Source: Clostridia bacterium
Lineage (GTDB): Bacteria > Bacillota_A > Clostridia > Christensenellales > Aristaeellaceae
DNA length: 35,292 nucleotides
Assembly: GCA_017412025.1 (NCBI GenBank)
Contig: JAFQOY010000183.1
Coordinates: forward strand, 1 to 35,292
Direction of reading: 5' to 3'
Each line of letters begins with the position of its first letter. The stretch's first letter is position 1. The notes beneath the pieces were generated by a model. That model was not told the origin of the DNA. It saw nothing but the letters and a program-made list of their open reading frames with translations, and did no database searches. Of this stretch, positions 1 to 8,095 are shown one piece after another. The position numbers were made by a program, and so were the translations under genes.

Positions 1-97
1 ACCTCGCGATGGACACCCTTGACCTTGGCTATATCCTTCCCGCCACCGGGCAGATTCGGGACTTTCACCCGCTAGAACGTGCGCTCACCGGGCGCAC
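1..97 (-). mobile_element. Group IIC intron, 5' end (partial)
   Basis: Read on the minus strand from base 97, the sequence opens with GTGCGCCCGG, the group II 5' signature (GUGYG). It continues with TCTAGCGGGTGAAAGTCCCG and, further in, CAAGGGTGTCC followed by GCGAGG. These blocks occur in this order in domain I of bacterial class C introns such as the Oceanobacillus iheyensis intron. The intron runs off the left edge, so the reverse transcriptase and catalytic domains V and VI cannot be seen. It begins 6 bases past a strong hairpin (104-135), which matches the known preference of IIC introns for sites just after terminator stems. The 5' boundary at 97 is inferred from the consensus. Confidence 0.85.
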
Positions 98-103
98 TAC
101 GAC

Positions 104-135
104 AACCGGCAGTCCGTCTCCGCGGGCTGCCGGTT
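104..135. terminator. Terminator-like hairpin beside the intron
   Basis: Arms 104-116 and 123-135 form 13 pairs, one of them a G-U wobble, around a 6-base loop. On the plus strand it is followed by TTCCTTA, a poor U-tract. It may end a gene lying left of the window before the intron entered. On the minus strand the stem is followed by TTGTC and then the intron, which suggests it served as the intron's recognition structure. Confidence 0.6.
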
Positions 136-149
136 CCTTATATTTCCCG

Positions 150-178
150 TCGACAAAATCCCATACTCCATATATAAT
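150..178 (+). promoter_or_regulatory. Sigma-A type promoter for the phospholipase-like gene
   Basis: TCGACA at 150-155 and TATAAT at 173-178 are separated by 17 bases, close to the housekeeping consensus. The gene starts 55 bases downstream. Confidence 0.65.
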
Positions 179-233
179 GACAATACATCTGTATTTTTCT
201 TCACCAGTTTCGTCCACGCACAAGGAGGCACGT

Positions 234-1166
234 ATGCCCGCATCCTATGTTCATCAGTGCATCGCGCAAAGCGCCTGCCGCGCGCTGTCCGTCTATACCG
301 AAAAGCCGCTGCTTGATGCGGTTCTCGCCGGCGCAGAAGGGCCTGATCCGCTCTTTTTTTCTGTGCTCAGGCCCAGCGTACCGCGCCTTGGCTCCATCCT
401 GCACACGCAGAAGACCGACGACTTTCTGCTAGCGCTTGCCGACGCCTGCAGGCACAGCGAACTGCTGCGCGCCTATTGCTGCGGCTTCTTCACCCATTAC
501 GCCGCCGATACGACGTTCCATCCCTTTATCTATGCGCATTCTCTGACGGAGGACGGCAGCTACTCCTCCACCCTGCACTGCACGCTTGAGCATCAACTGG
601 AGACGCTGCATTACCGCCGCCAGGGGCATGTCAAGGGGCTTCCCGTGCAGATGGGCGGCTTTGCTGCGCTGACGAGAACACAACGCGACGAGATCGCGCG
701 GGCGCTTTCAGCGGCAATCACTGCCGTATTCCCCGGGGATGCGCTGCCCCTTCATCGCGTACGCGCAAGCTTTGACGATTCTATCGCCCTGTGCACGCTG
801 CTGCGCTCCGAGCGCGGCGTCAAATTCAGCGCTCTGGGCGCGCTCCTTCGCCCGTTCCGTCTGGATGCGCCGCTGCATGCGCACATGATGCCCCGGGAAG
901 CGCCGGACGCCGACATCATGAACGACGCCCGGGCGCCGTGGCGCTCGCTCTGGGCGGCTGACACGATCCGCACGGAGAGCTTTGACGATCTGATGCAGCA
1001 GGCCGTTTCCCGCGCCGCGGCGCTCATGCAGGCCGCTGACAGCTATATGCGCGATGAGACCTCCTATGCCACGCTGCGCGCGCTGCACGGCGGCTTCAGC
1101 TATGATTCCGGCATGCCATGGGCTACCACCTGCTCTGCGCGCGAGGCCGCAAAGACCCGGAAATAA
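234..1166 (+). CDS. Zinc-dependent phospholipase C-like protein
   Basis: A 310-residue protein resembling the zinc-dependent phospholipase C family of Clostridia (bacterial phospholipase C / S1-P1 nuclease fold). Potential metal ligands are His7, Asp38, His57 and the FFTHYAADTTFHPF segment with His88, Asp92 and His96; a later HCTLEHQLE segment at about 115-123 could complete the site. No signal peptide is visible at the chosen start, so it is probably cytoplasmic, unlike secreted alpha-toxin-type enzymes. The start is the ATG at 234, preceded by AAGGAGG. The frame is open further upstream, but that stretch runs through the intron and the hairpin and is not coding. The substrate is unknown. 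It converges on dacF with a 5-base gap and no visible terminator. Confidence 0.8.
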   Translation: MPASYVHQCIAQSACRALSVYTEKPLLDAVLAGAEGPDPLFFSVLRPSVPRLGSILHTQKTDDFLLALADACRHSELLRAYCCGFFTHYAADTTFHPFIYAHSLTEDGSYSSTLHCTLEHQLETLHYRRQGHVKGLPVQMGGFAALTRTQRDEIARALSAAITAVFPGDALPLHRVRASFDDSIALCTLLRSERGVKFSALGALLRPFRLDAPLHAHMMPREAPDADIMNDARAPWRSLWAADTIRTESFDDLMQQAVSRAAALMQAADSYMRDETSYATLRALHGGFSYDSGMPWATTCSAREAAKTRK

Positions 1167-1171
1167 GCCTG

Positions 1172-2353
1172 TCATCTTCCCGTGCCCAGCATGAACCGGT
1201 CCCGGATGCGGATGAGCGCGTGCACCATGCCCGGCAGCTCGACGGTCTCGCCCGCAACTGCGGGCAGTACCTGCACAACCTCGTCCCCCTGCCTGATGCG
1301 GATTTCTCCGAGCACGTCGCCCTTGCGCACGGGCGCGGATACGCGCTCCGGCAGCGCCGCCTCAATACTCGTCTGTGTCCGGTCTCCCTTCTTCACGAGG
1401 AAGCTGCATGTGCCGCCGCTGACCACTCGCACGCTGTCCTTTCCGCCAAGGCGTACCGGGATCTCCACGCCAAGCGCGTCTCCCTGGCTGACCGGCGTAA
1501 GCATCTGATAGCCCGAAAAACCATATTCCAGCATCTGACGCGCCTCATCAAAGCGCGTCTGGCCTGCGCCTGTGCCCAGTACGACGGCAATCAGGCGCAG
1601 GCCGTTTTTCTTTGCCGTCGCGCTCATGCAGTACTTTGCCTCGTTGGTCGAGCCGGTTTTATAGCCGTCGCATCCGTCATAAAAGCGCACCAGCCGGTTG
1701 GTATTGGTGATCTGCGTCACGCGCCCGCCCCTGTGCCCGATCTCATCCATCCAGATCGTGGAATACCGGTAATACAGCGGATGCATATCCAGCTGCGCGC
1801 TGAGCCTGGCCACATCCCGCGCGGTGGTATAATGGCCCTGCGCAGGCAGTCCGGTGCAGTTAACGTAATGCGTATTCTCAAGCCCCAGCTGCGCCGCACG
1901 CTCATTCATCCTGCGCACAAACGCCTCTTCCGCGCCGTCCATGTATTCCGCCAGCGCCACCGCAGCGTCGTTCGCACTGGCCACAATCACGCTCTTGAGC
2001 AGTTCCTCCAGCCGGTAGCTCTGGTTTGCATCCAGAAACACCTGACTGCCGCCCATGCCGGATGCGCGCGCGGAAACCATCACCTGATCCGAGAGCGAAA
2101 CACGTCCGTCGTCAATCGCCTCCAGCGTCAGCAGGATCGTCATCACCTTGTTCACGCTGGCGACCGGCCGCCGCTCGTCCGCATTCTTTTCAAAGATCAC
2201 CCTGCCCGTAGACGCCTCTGTCAGGATTGCGCTCGGGCTCGTCAGCGTAAACGGCGTCCCCGTCTCCATGGGTTCCGTATTGCTTTCTGCCCTTGCCGTA
2301 CCGGTCAGCAGCATCAGGAGCATCGCTCCGATTCCGACCATCCATTTTTTCAT
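1172..2353 (-). CDS. dacF: D-alanyl-D-alanine carboxypeptidase (DacF-like)
   Basis: A 393-residue low-molecular-weight penicillin-binding protein (peptidase S11) that trims the terminal D-Ala from peptidoglycan stem peptides. An N-terminal signal peptide (residues 1-22, MKKWMVGIGA then a hydrophobic core ending ARA) sends it across the membrane. The catalytic motifs are present in order: SVNK at 66-69, SAN at 126-128 and KTG at 232-234, followed by the usual C-terminal beta domain and a terminal segment that may anchor it. It lies 21 bases downstream of gpr on the same strand, with AAGGAGG ahead of its ATG, so the two are probably cotranscribed. Linkage to gpr suggests a sporulation role, as for Bacillus DacF (inference). 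A second paralogue lies at 32.3-33.4 kb. Confidence 0.9.
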   Translation of the reverse strand: MKKWMVGIGAMLLMLLTGTARAESNTEPMETGTPFTLTSPSAILTEASTGRVIFEKNADERRPVASVNKVMTILLTLEAIDDGRVSLSDQVMVSARASGMGGSQVFLDANQSYRLEELLKSVIVASANDAAVALAEYMDGAEEAFVRRMNERAAQLGLENTHYVNCTGLPAQGHYTTARDVARLSAQLDMHPLYYRYSTIWMDEIGHRGGRVTQITNTNRLVRFYDGCDGYKTGSTNEAKYCMSATAKKNGLRLIAVVLGTGAGQTRFDEARQMLEYGFSGYQMLTPVSQGDALGVEIPVRLGGKDSVRVVSGGTCSFLVKKGDRTQTSIEAALPERVSAPVRKGDVLGEIRIRQGDEVVQVLPAVAGETVELPGMVHALIRIRDRFMLGTGR

Positions 2354-2374
2354 CGCCTGTCTGCCTCCTTTTCC

Positions 2375-3283
2375 TCACTGCGCCGTCATCTGCGCAATCT
2401 CCTCGGCGCTCAGCCCCGGATGCAGCGCCAGGTTGATTCCCTCCGCCACGATCCCCGCCATGCGCTCCACCAGCGCATCCACTTCCCTGGGCGTCACGAT
2501 CAGGTCGCCCAGCCGCTCGCTGACCACGCCGCTGATGCATGCGGTCAGCTTTTCCTCATCCGCCTCTGACGCGCCTTCCAGCTGCGCCAGATAGGTCACC
2601 GCATCGCAGGCGATGGTCGAGGCATACACCACCATCGGCACGCCGACGGCAATCACCGGCACGCCGAGCGTCTCCCTGGTCAGCGCCTTCCTGTGATTGC
2701 CCACGCCTGAGCCGGGCGTGATGCCCGTGTCTGCAATCTGCACCGTCGTGCAGATCCGCTGCGAGCTACGCGCCGCCAGCGCGTCTACCGCAATGACGAC
2801 GTCCGGCTGCACATGCTCTGTCAGCGCACGCAGCATCTCCGCCGTCTCGATTCCCGTCACGCCCAGTACCCCGGGCGCCGCCGCGCATACGCTTGCCATC
2901 CGCGCGCACACATCCTCCGGCAGGCAGCCGTCCATGTGACGCGTCACCAGCACGCGCTCAACCGTTCTGGGGCCAAGCGCGTCCGGCGTTACGTTCCTGT
3001 TGCCCAGCCCAGTCACCAGCACCTTCCTGGCTCCGCTGGGAAGCATCGCCGCAATCTCACGGCCAATCTCACGGCTCAGCGCGCTGCGGGTGTGCAGGTC
3101 GATGCTCATCGTCTGCGGGCAGCTGAGCGTCACGTATGTGCCGATCGGGCGCATCAGCTCCCTGCTTGCCTGCTCATCCCCGATGCGCACCACCGTGCGC
3201 TCGATGCCGCCGCTCGTGCGCTCGCTCTTCGCGCGCTGCCCTGCGCGCGATTCCATCGCCAGATCTGTCCACTTCGTCTTCAT
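2375..3283 (-). CDS. gpr: Germination protease (spore endopeptidase GPR)
   Basis: GPR is the aspartic-type endoprotease (family A25) that degrades small acid-soluble DNA-binding proteins when spores germinate. The 302-residue product carries GLGNRNVTPDALGP and VIAVDALAARS. Asp101 and Asp167 are 66 residues apart, the same spacing as the catalytic Asp127 and Asp193 of Bacillus megaterium GPR. The start at ATG 3283, preceded by GGGGAAG, gives MKTKWTDLAMESR, a typical GPR N-terminus with a short propeptide. An ATG 44 codons upstream lies in the divergent promoter region and is less likely. The gene is slightly shorter than Bacillus homologues. It is strong evidence that the host forms endospores. 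I found no convincing sigma-G promoter upstream. Confidence 0.93.
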   Translation of the reverse strand: MKTKWTDLAMESRAGQRAKSERTSGGIERTVVRIGDEQASRELMRPIGTYVTLSCPQTMSIDLHTRSALSREIGREIAAMLPSGARKVLVTGLGNRNVTPDALGPRTVERVLVTRHMDGCLPEDVCARMASVCAAAPGVLGVTGIETAEMLRALTEHVQPDVVIAVDALAARSSQRICTTVQIADTGITPGSGVGNHRKALTRETLGVPVIAVGVPMVVYASTIACDAVTYLAQLEGASEADEEKLTACISGVVSERLGDLIVTPREVDALVERMAGIVAEGINLALHPGLSAEEIAQMTAQ

Positions 3284-3317
3284 TTCTTCCCCCGTCTTTG
3301 TCCGGTTTATTTGTAAT

Positions 3318-3344
3318 TTGTCCGCAGTTGTGGTAAAGTATAAG
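3318..3344 (+). promoter_or_regulatory. Possible promoter for nadE
   Basis: TTGTCC at 3318-3323 and TATAAG at 3339-3344 are 15 bases apart, shorter than ideal. The position is right for the gene starting at 3384. Confidence 0.3.
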
Positions 3345-3383
3345 CGGCAATTCTTCATTTCTGACCCGAAAGGAGTCTTTGAT

Positions 3384-5297
3384 ATGTCCGCCGTTTCCGG
3401 TATGATCCGCACCATGGCCGCCGTCCCACAGGTCCATCTGGCCGATCCGAAAAAAAACGCCGAGGAAATCGCCGCGCTGCTCGATATCGCTGATGCGCGC
3501 GGGGTACAGCTTTGCGTCTTTCCGGAGCTGTGCCTGACGGGATACAGCTGCGGCGATCTGTTTTTCCAGCCCGCTCTGCTTGATGCGGCGCAGCGTGCGC
3601 TCGTCTTTCTGGCTGAAAGAAAGACGCAGACCGCCTTTGTCGTCGGCCTGCCGCTTCCTGTCGGCGGAAGGCTGTATAACTGCGCCGCCGTCGCCTATGG
3701 CGGCCAGATCGTCATCGTGCCCAAGATGCATATCCCGGAGGACAGCAGCAGCTGTGAGCGCCGCTATTTCGCGCCCGGCGCTGAGGCGCAGGGCCGCGTC
3801 TCTCTTCCCGGCGTTTCATGCGAACGTGTCTCTCTGGCCGTAAGCCCGGTGATCGACCTGGGCGCCTTTACGCTCGGTGTAGAAATCTGTGAGGATCTCT
3901 TCGTTCCCCAGCCGCCCTCCGCTGCCCTGGCGATGCGCGGCGCGATGCTGATCGCCAATCCCGCCGCCTCCGCCGCCTGCGCGGGCAAGCACGCCGCGCG
4001 CAGCCAGACGCTGCGTGCGCACAGCGCGCGATGCATGTGCGGCTATATCTATGCGAGCGCCGGCTATGGCGAGTCCACGACGGACATGGTTTTTTCCGGC
4101 CATGCGGGCATATATGAAAACGGCGATCTGCTCGCCCGGAACGAGCGCTTTGCACGCGGCTCATCCTATGCCATCGCCGATGTCGACGTCGAGCGCATTG
4201 CCTTCAAGCGCCGCGCCCATCCGTCCTTTTTCTGCGCGCCCTGCGGCGGCACGTCGCTTGTCATGGACGGCCTGCAGATGCAGACGCAGGGCTCTGTTCT
4301 GCGTCCGCTGCCTCAGCTTCCGTTCCTGCCCGACAAAGCGGACGAGGACGACTTCTTCCTGGATGCGCTGCGCATTCAGGCAACCGGTCTTATCCGCCGC
4401 CTGGAGCAGATCCATACGCAGAAAATCGTCCTCGGCGTCTCCGGCGGTCTGGATTCGACCCTCGCGCTCCTCTCCGCCGCCTATGCCTATGAGCTCGCCG
4501 GGTGGGACAAAAAGGGCATCATCGGCATCACCATGCCGGGCTTTGGCACCGGCACGCGCACAAAGAGCAATGCCGAAAAGCTGATGGAGCTCATCGGCTG
4601 CACGATGCTGACCATCCCCATCGGCCCCGCCGTCACGCAGCACTTTGCCGACATCGGCCACAGCGGCGACGTGCACGACATCTGCTATGAGAACAGCCAG
4701 GCGCGCGAGCGCACGCAGATCATCATGGACTATGCCAACAAGGTCGGCGCGCTGGTGCTGGGCACCGGCGATCTGAGCGAGCTGGCGCTGGGCTGGTGCA
4801 CCTATAACGGCGACCACATGAGCATGTATAACCTCAACGGCTCCGTGCCCAAGACGCTCATGCGCTCCATGGTTGCCTTTGCCGCCGCGCAGCTGGGGCC
4901 GGATATCGTGCCCGTCGCGCAGGATATCATCGATACGCCGGTCTCCCCGGAGCTGATCCCCGGCGAAAACGGCGAAATCGCCCAGAAGACGGAGGTCACC
5001 CTCGGCGCATACGAGCTGCACGACTTCTTCCTCTGGCACATGATGGACAGCGGCGCGTCGCCCGCCAAGATCTATGCGCTTGCGCTCCAGGCCTTTGACG
5101 GCACGTACGACCGCGCAGAGATCCTCCACGCGCTCCGCACGTTCGTCCGCCGCTTCTTCACCCAGCAGTTCAAGCGCTCTGCCCTGCCCGACGGCCCGAA
5201 GGTCACGCCCGTCAGCCTGTCGCCGCGCGGCGCATGGCTGATGCCCTCCGACGCTCAGATGGCGCTGTGGATGGATGAAGTCAGCGCGCTCAGCTGA
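3384..5297 (+). CDS. nadE: Glutamine-dependent NAD+ synthetase
   Basis: A 637-residue two-domain enzyme that makes NAD+ from deamido-NAD+, ATP and glutamine, the last step of NAD biosynthesis. The N-terminal nitrilase-like glutaminase domain (about 1-280) has the Glu-Lys-Cys triad at Glu48 (FPELCLTGY), Lys114 (VPKMHIPE) and Cys169 (GVEICEDLF). The C-terminal synthetase domain (about 320-637) has the ATP pyrophosphatase loop SGGLDST at 353-359 and the downstream LGTGDLSELALGW segment. The start is ATG 3384 with AAGGAG 8 bases upstream; the open frame extends further but overlaps gpr antisense. It is flanked by a divergent gpr and a strong terminator, so it is probably monocistronic. Confidence 0.95.
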   Translation: MSAVSGMIRTMAAVPQVHLADPKKNAEEIAALLDIADARGVQLCVFPELCLTGYSCGDLFFQPALLDAAQRALVFLAERKTQTAFVVGLPLPVGGRLYNCAAVAYGGQIVIVPKMHIPEDSSSCERRYFAPGAEAQGRVSLPGVSCERVSLAVSPVIDLGAFTLGVEICEDLFVPQPPSAALAMRGAMLIANPAASAACAGKHAARSQTLRAHSARCMCGYIYASAGYGESTTDMVFSGHAGIYENGDLLARNERFARGSSYAIADVDVERIAFKRRAHPSFFCAPCGGTSLVMDGLQMQTQGSVLRPLPQLPFLPDKADEDDFFLDALRIQATGLIRRLEQIHTQKIVLGVSGGLDSTLALLSAAYAYELAGWDKKGIIGITMPGFGTGTRTKSNAEKLMELIGCTMLTIPIGPAVTQHFADIGHSGDVHDICYENSQARERTQIIMDYANKVGALVLGTGDLSELALGWCTYNGDHMSMYNLNGSVPKTLMRSMVAFAAAQLGPDIVPVAQDIIDTPVSPELIPGENGEIAQKTEVTLGAYELHDFFLWHMMDSGASPAKIYALALQAFDGTYDRAEILHALRTFVRRFFTQQFKRSALPDGPKVTPVSLSPRGAWLMPSDAQMALWMDEVSALS

Positions 5298-5301
5298 TCA
5301 T

Positions 5302-5349
5302 GACGCGAGGTTGCCGCTTTATGCCGGCAGCCTCGCGTCTTTATTTTTG
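5302..5349 (+). terminator. Rho-independent terminator after nadE
   Basis: A 15-pair stem (5302-5316 with 5325-5339, one G-U) with an 8-base loop is followed by TTTATTTTTG. Confidence 0.9.
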
Positions 5350-5366
5350 TTTCCCGGCGTTTTCAC

Positions 5367-5395
5367 TTTACAGCGTCCGTTCGATTGTGTACAAT
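5367..5395 (+). promoter_or_regulatory. Sigma-A type promoter for the metallophosphoesterase
   Basis: TTTACA at 5367-5372 and TACAAT at 5390-5395 are 17 bases apart, right after the nadE terminator and 28 bases before the next start codon. Confidence 0.65.
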
Positions 5396-5422
5396 GGATC
5401 AAAACACAGGAGGATCATCATC

Positions 5423-6670
5423 ATGCGGATACTGACTCTCTTTTCCCTGCTGCTCGCCCTTGCGTCCGTGCCATGCGCTGCGGCAGCCGCTTCCGCCATG
5501 GAGGCGCCGTCTTTCATCGTCGCCACCGACCTGCATTATATCTCGCCGGAGCTGACGGACGGCGGCGGCTATTTCACCCGGATGATCGAAAACGCCGACG
5601 GCAAGGTGACCGCCTACTGCGGCGAGCTGACGGAAGCGTTCGTTCAGGAGGTCATCCGCGCCCGTCCCTCATGCCTGATCCTCTCCGGCGATCTCACATT
5701 CAACGGCGCGAAAAAGAGCCATGAGGATCTGTCTGCAAAGCTTGATTCCATTGCCGACGCCGGCATTCCGGTATATGTCATTCCCGGCAATCACGACCTG
5801 AACAGCCGCTCCGCCGCATGCTTTTCCGGCGACGGCTATACGTATGTTCCCTCCGTCACGGCGGACGAATTCGCCTCCATCTATCACCGTTTCGGCTTTG
5901 ACGACGCCATTTCGCGCGACGCGCATTCGCTGAGCTATATCGCCGAGCCGGTTGACGGCGTACGCCTCCTGATGCTGGACGCCAACACGCAGGGCGCGCC
6001 CTGCGCCATCGCCTCGCCGACGCTGATCTGGCTTGAGCAGCAGCTTGCGGACGCTTCAAAGGCCGGCGCAAAGATGATCTCCGTCACCCATCAGAACATC
6101 TTCGCGCACAGCGACCTGCTCTCCGCCGGCTTTGTCATCACCAACGCTGCCCGCCTGTTTGAACTGTACAACCGCTATGGCGTGCGCGTCAATCTGAGCG
6201 GCCACATGCACCTGCAGCACACCATGCGCAGCCATTCCGGCATTCTGGATATCGCCACATCCTCGCTGTGCGTCTCACCCTGCCAGTATGGCGTGATCAC
6301 GCTCGGAGACGAGCAGGCCGCCTACCGCACGCAGACGGTCGACGTATCCGCCTGGGCAAAGGAAAACGGCAAAACCGATCCGAATCTGCTCGATTTTGCC
6401 GCCTATGCCTATCGCTTCTTTACGGGACGCTCCCTTGACCAGATTGCCGCCAGCCTCAGCGCATACGGCGAGGCGGACGCCAGAGACATGGCCGATTTCT
6501 CCATCCGCCTGAACTACGCCTACTTCAGCGGCAGACTGGACGCTTTCACGTCCGATCCGCGCATCGAGGCCCTCTGGGCGAAGGAAAATCATTCCTTCTG
6601 GGGGCTGTATGTCGCCAGCATGCTCCGCGAACCGGACGTCAATCACACGCTGCTGACGTTTGATTACTGA
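5423..6670 (+). CDS. Secreted calcineurin-like metallophosphoesterase
   Basis: A 415-residue protein with an N-terminal signal peptide (hydrophobic residues 4-25, Ala-rich end) and a calcineurin-type phosphoesterase domain. The metal-binding blocks are in order: ATDLHY (Asp36, His38), ILSGDLTFNG (Asp90), VIPGNHD (Asn123, His124), then VTHQN and LSGHMHLQH. A C-terminal region of about 100 residues beyond the last block carries no motif I recognise. The start ATG 5423 follows AGGAGG. The protein probably acts outside the membrane on phosphate esters or nucleotides; the substrate cannot be told. It has its own promoter and stands alone, facing a LacI-type regulator gene across a shared terminator region. 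Confidence 0.85.
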   Translation: MRILTLFSLLLALASVPCAAAAASAMEAPSFIVATDLHYISPELTDGGGYFTRMIENADGKVTAYCGELTEAFVQEVIRARPSCLILSGDLTFNGAKKSHEDLSAKLDSIADAGIPVYVIPGNHDLNSRSAACFSGDGYTYVPSVTADEFASIYHRFGFDDAISRDAHSLSYIAEPVDGVRLLMLDANTQGAPCAIASPTLIWLEQQLADASKAGAKMISVTHQNIFAHSDLLSAGFVITNAARLFELYNRYGVRVNLSGHMHLQHTMRSHSGILDIATSSLCVSPCQYGVITLGDEQAAYRTQTVDVSAWAKENGKTDPNLLDFAAYAYRFFTGRSLDQIAASLSAYGEADARDMADFSIRLNYAYFSGRLDAFTSDPRIEALWAKENHSFWGLYVASMLREPDVNHTLLTFDY

Positions 6671-6681
6671 TTCTGCGCATC

Positions 6682-6705
6682 AAAAAAGCGAGGCTGTCCT
6701 CGCTT
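6682..6705 (-). terminator. Left copy of the split terminator (serves the lacI side)
   Basis: Stem AAGCGAGG/CCTCGCTT (6686-6693 with 6698-6705), loop CTGT. Read on the minus strand it ends in TTTTTTG, so it can end transcripts of the LacI-type gene. Its plus-strand T-tract is absent because the 236-bp element follows directly. Confidence 0.7.
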
Positions 6706-6941
6706 CAGGCTGTCAAAAAAGTATTTTTGACAGCCTGGTGGACGGGGGAACCTTTCCCCCGCCACCGCCACCCCCTACAGATTTCACTTGAATCCTGCGG
6801 ATTCCGGTCGTGAAATCTGCAAGGAAACGATTTTTCTTCCGGGAAATGGGATTTCCCTCCATCAAAATCGATGCGGCCGCGCCGTACACGCCGTCGCGAC
6901 CGATTGTATTTTCTGTTCTATGCAGGTGTTGTGACAATCTG
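6706..6941. mobile_element. MITE-like 236-bp element, very rich in hairpins
   Basis: The stretch lies between two perfect 20-base copies of a terminator hairpin (6686-6705 and 6942-6961), which look like a target duplication. Its ends match as imperfect inverted repeats: CAGGCTGTCA at the left, and the complement of the right end is CAGATTGTCA, 8 of 10 identical. Inside are a 14-bp stem (6706-6719 with 6724-6737), GGGGGAA/TTCCCCC (6744-6760), and nested stems 6778-6787/6810-6819 and 6790-6795/6799-6804. It has no credible gene. A nonautonomous transposon remnant is the best reading. A 20-base duplication is unusually long, so the hairpins could instead belong to the element. Confidence 0.6.
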
Positions 6942-6966
6942 AAGCGAGGCTGTCCTCGCTTTTTTA
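6942..6966 (+). terminator. Right copy of the split terminator
   Basis: The same AAGCGAGG-CTGT-CCTCGCTT hairpin, here followed by TTTTAT on the plus strand and lacking the A-tract on its left. It would end plus-strand transcription from the phosphoesterase. Confidence 0.75.
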
Positions 6967-6985
6967 TTTCGCTCTGTTCGTTTTT

Positions 6986-8002
6986 TCATCTTTCCGCTCT
7001 GCCGATGGACTCTCCCTCAACCAGCGCATAATCGACCGTCACAAAGCGCGGCATACCGCCCTCGAGCATCTCGCACAGCAGCGATACGCTCTCGCGCGCA
7101 ATTTCCTCCGTCGGCTGCCTGACGGTGGTGATGGACGGCACCATGTAGCGCGCCATCTCCGTACCGTCAAAGCCGGTCACAGAGACGTCCTGCGGGACGC
7201 GAAGGCCCATGTCCGCCAGCGCGCGGATAACGCCCGTGGCCATGGCGTCGCTCATCGTCAGCACCGCCGTAACGTCCGGGTGCTTTTCAAAAAGCGCCTT
7301 CGTGCTGTCATAGGCGTCCTTCATTGAGAATCTGATCTGCATGTAATGCGCATGCTCGTCGCAGGGAACGCCGTGCGCCTGCAGGCTGTCCATCGCGCCA
7401 AGGTAGCGATACGCAAAGATATCGTCGCCCTCGCGGTTGCCGCCGAATACCGCCACATGCCTGTGCCCGTTGTCAAGCAGCCTGTCCATCATCGCGCGCG
7501 TTGCAGCGCGGTCGTCGATGCATACGCTCGACGCGTTTTCAAGCCCGCTGTTTCTGGCGTCCACCGTCGCAAACACGCACGGAACGCCCAGCGTGCGGAT
7601 CGTCTCCGCGCGCTCGTCCAGGCGCGAGCCCAGCAGGATGAACCCGCTGGCACGCCGCTCGGTATACAGTTGACGCATGGCGTCAAACTCGTCCGCTTCC
7701 TCGTCGATATACTTGACCAGAAACGGCGTCTTCAGGCCCTGGGCATATTCGATCATCTGCTCTGCAATGTCGTTGAGGAAGGCGTTTCTCCTTCCTCGTA
7801 CGATGATCGCAGCAAACACCGTCTTGGTATTTTTGAGGTTGCGCGCGTTCCTGTTCTGCACGAAGCCGCAGGCTTCCACCACGTCCATGACCTTTTTGCG
7901 GGTCTCCTCGCTGACGTCCGGCCTGCCGTTGAGCACGCGCGAAACCGTGCTCACCGCGACGCCCGCCTTGCGCGCCACATCCTTAATCGTATAGATCTCC
8001 AC
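6986..8002 (-). CDS. LacI/GalR family transcriptional regulator
   Basis: A 338-residue repressor-type protein. Residues 4-50 form the LacI helix-turn-helix and hinge (TIKDVARKAGVAVSTVSRVL followed by NGRPDVSEETR); residues about 60-330 are a periplasmic-binding-protein-like effector domain with the usual DVSVTGFDGTEMARYMVPSI stretch. The start is a GTG at 8002, with AGGAGA 9 bases upstream. Its effector is probably a sugar or nucleoside, but nothing here identifies it. No sugar-use gene is adjacent; neighbours are an EamA-type transporter upstream and a phosphoesterase downstream, so it may act elsewhere. It has its own promoter. Confidence 0.92.
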   Translation of the reverse strand: MEIYTIKDVARKAGVAVSTVSRVLNGRPDVSEETRKKVMDVVEACGFVQNRNARNLKNTKTVFAAIIVRGRRNAFLNDIAEQMIEYAQGLKTPFLVKYIDEEADEFDAMRQLYTERRASGFILLGSRLDERAETIRTLGVPCVFATVDARNSGLENASSVCIDDRAATRAMMDRLLDNGHRHVAVFGGNREGDDIFAYRYLGAMDSLQAHGVPCDEHAHYMQIRFSMKDAYDSTKALFEKHPDVTAVLTMSDAMATGVIRALADMGLRVPQDVSVTGFDGTEMARYMVPSITTVRQPTEEIARESVSLLCEMLEGGMPRFVTVDYALVEGESIGRAER

Positions 8003-8052
8003 GAATGGTTCTCCTGTTTGTCTGCTGAAGTGCGTGTTTTTCGTTCCTCTGC

Positions 8053-8081
8053 ATTATATGACAATCATCAGCAAATAGCAA
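8053..8081 (-). promoter_or_regulatory. Sigma-A type promoter for the LacI-type gene
   Basis: On the minus strand TTGCTA (8081-8076) and TATAAT (8058-8053) are 17 bases apart. It lies 51 bases before the GTG start. Confidence 0.7.
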
Positions 8082-8095
8082 GCATCAATCCGCTG

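Noticed and set aside
9..233. N-terminal extension of the phospholipase-like protein from base 9
   Set aside because: It would translate intron RNA, a hairpin and the promoter; the ATG at 234 has AAGGAGG.
3284..3383. Sigma-G promoter for gpr
   Set aside because: The best minus-strand word (TATACTT) matches CATACTA at 5 of 7 but has no suitable -35 at 17-18 bases.
6713..6937. 74-codon minus-strand frame with a glycine run
   Set aside because: It runs through the palindromes of the inserted element and has no ribosome site or homologue I recognise.
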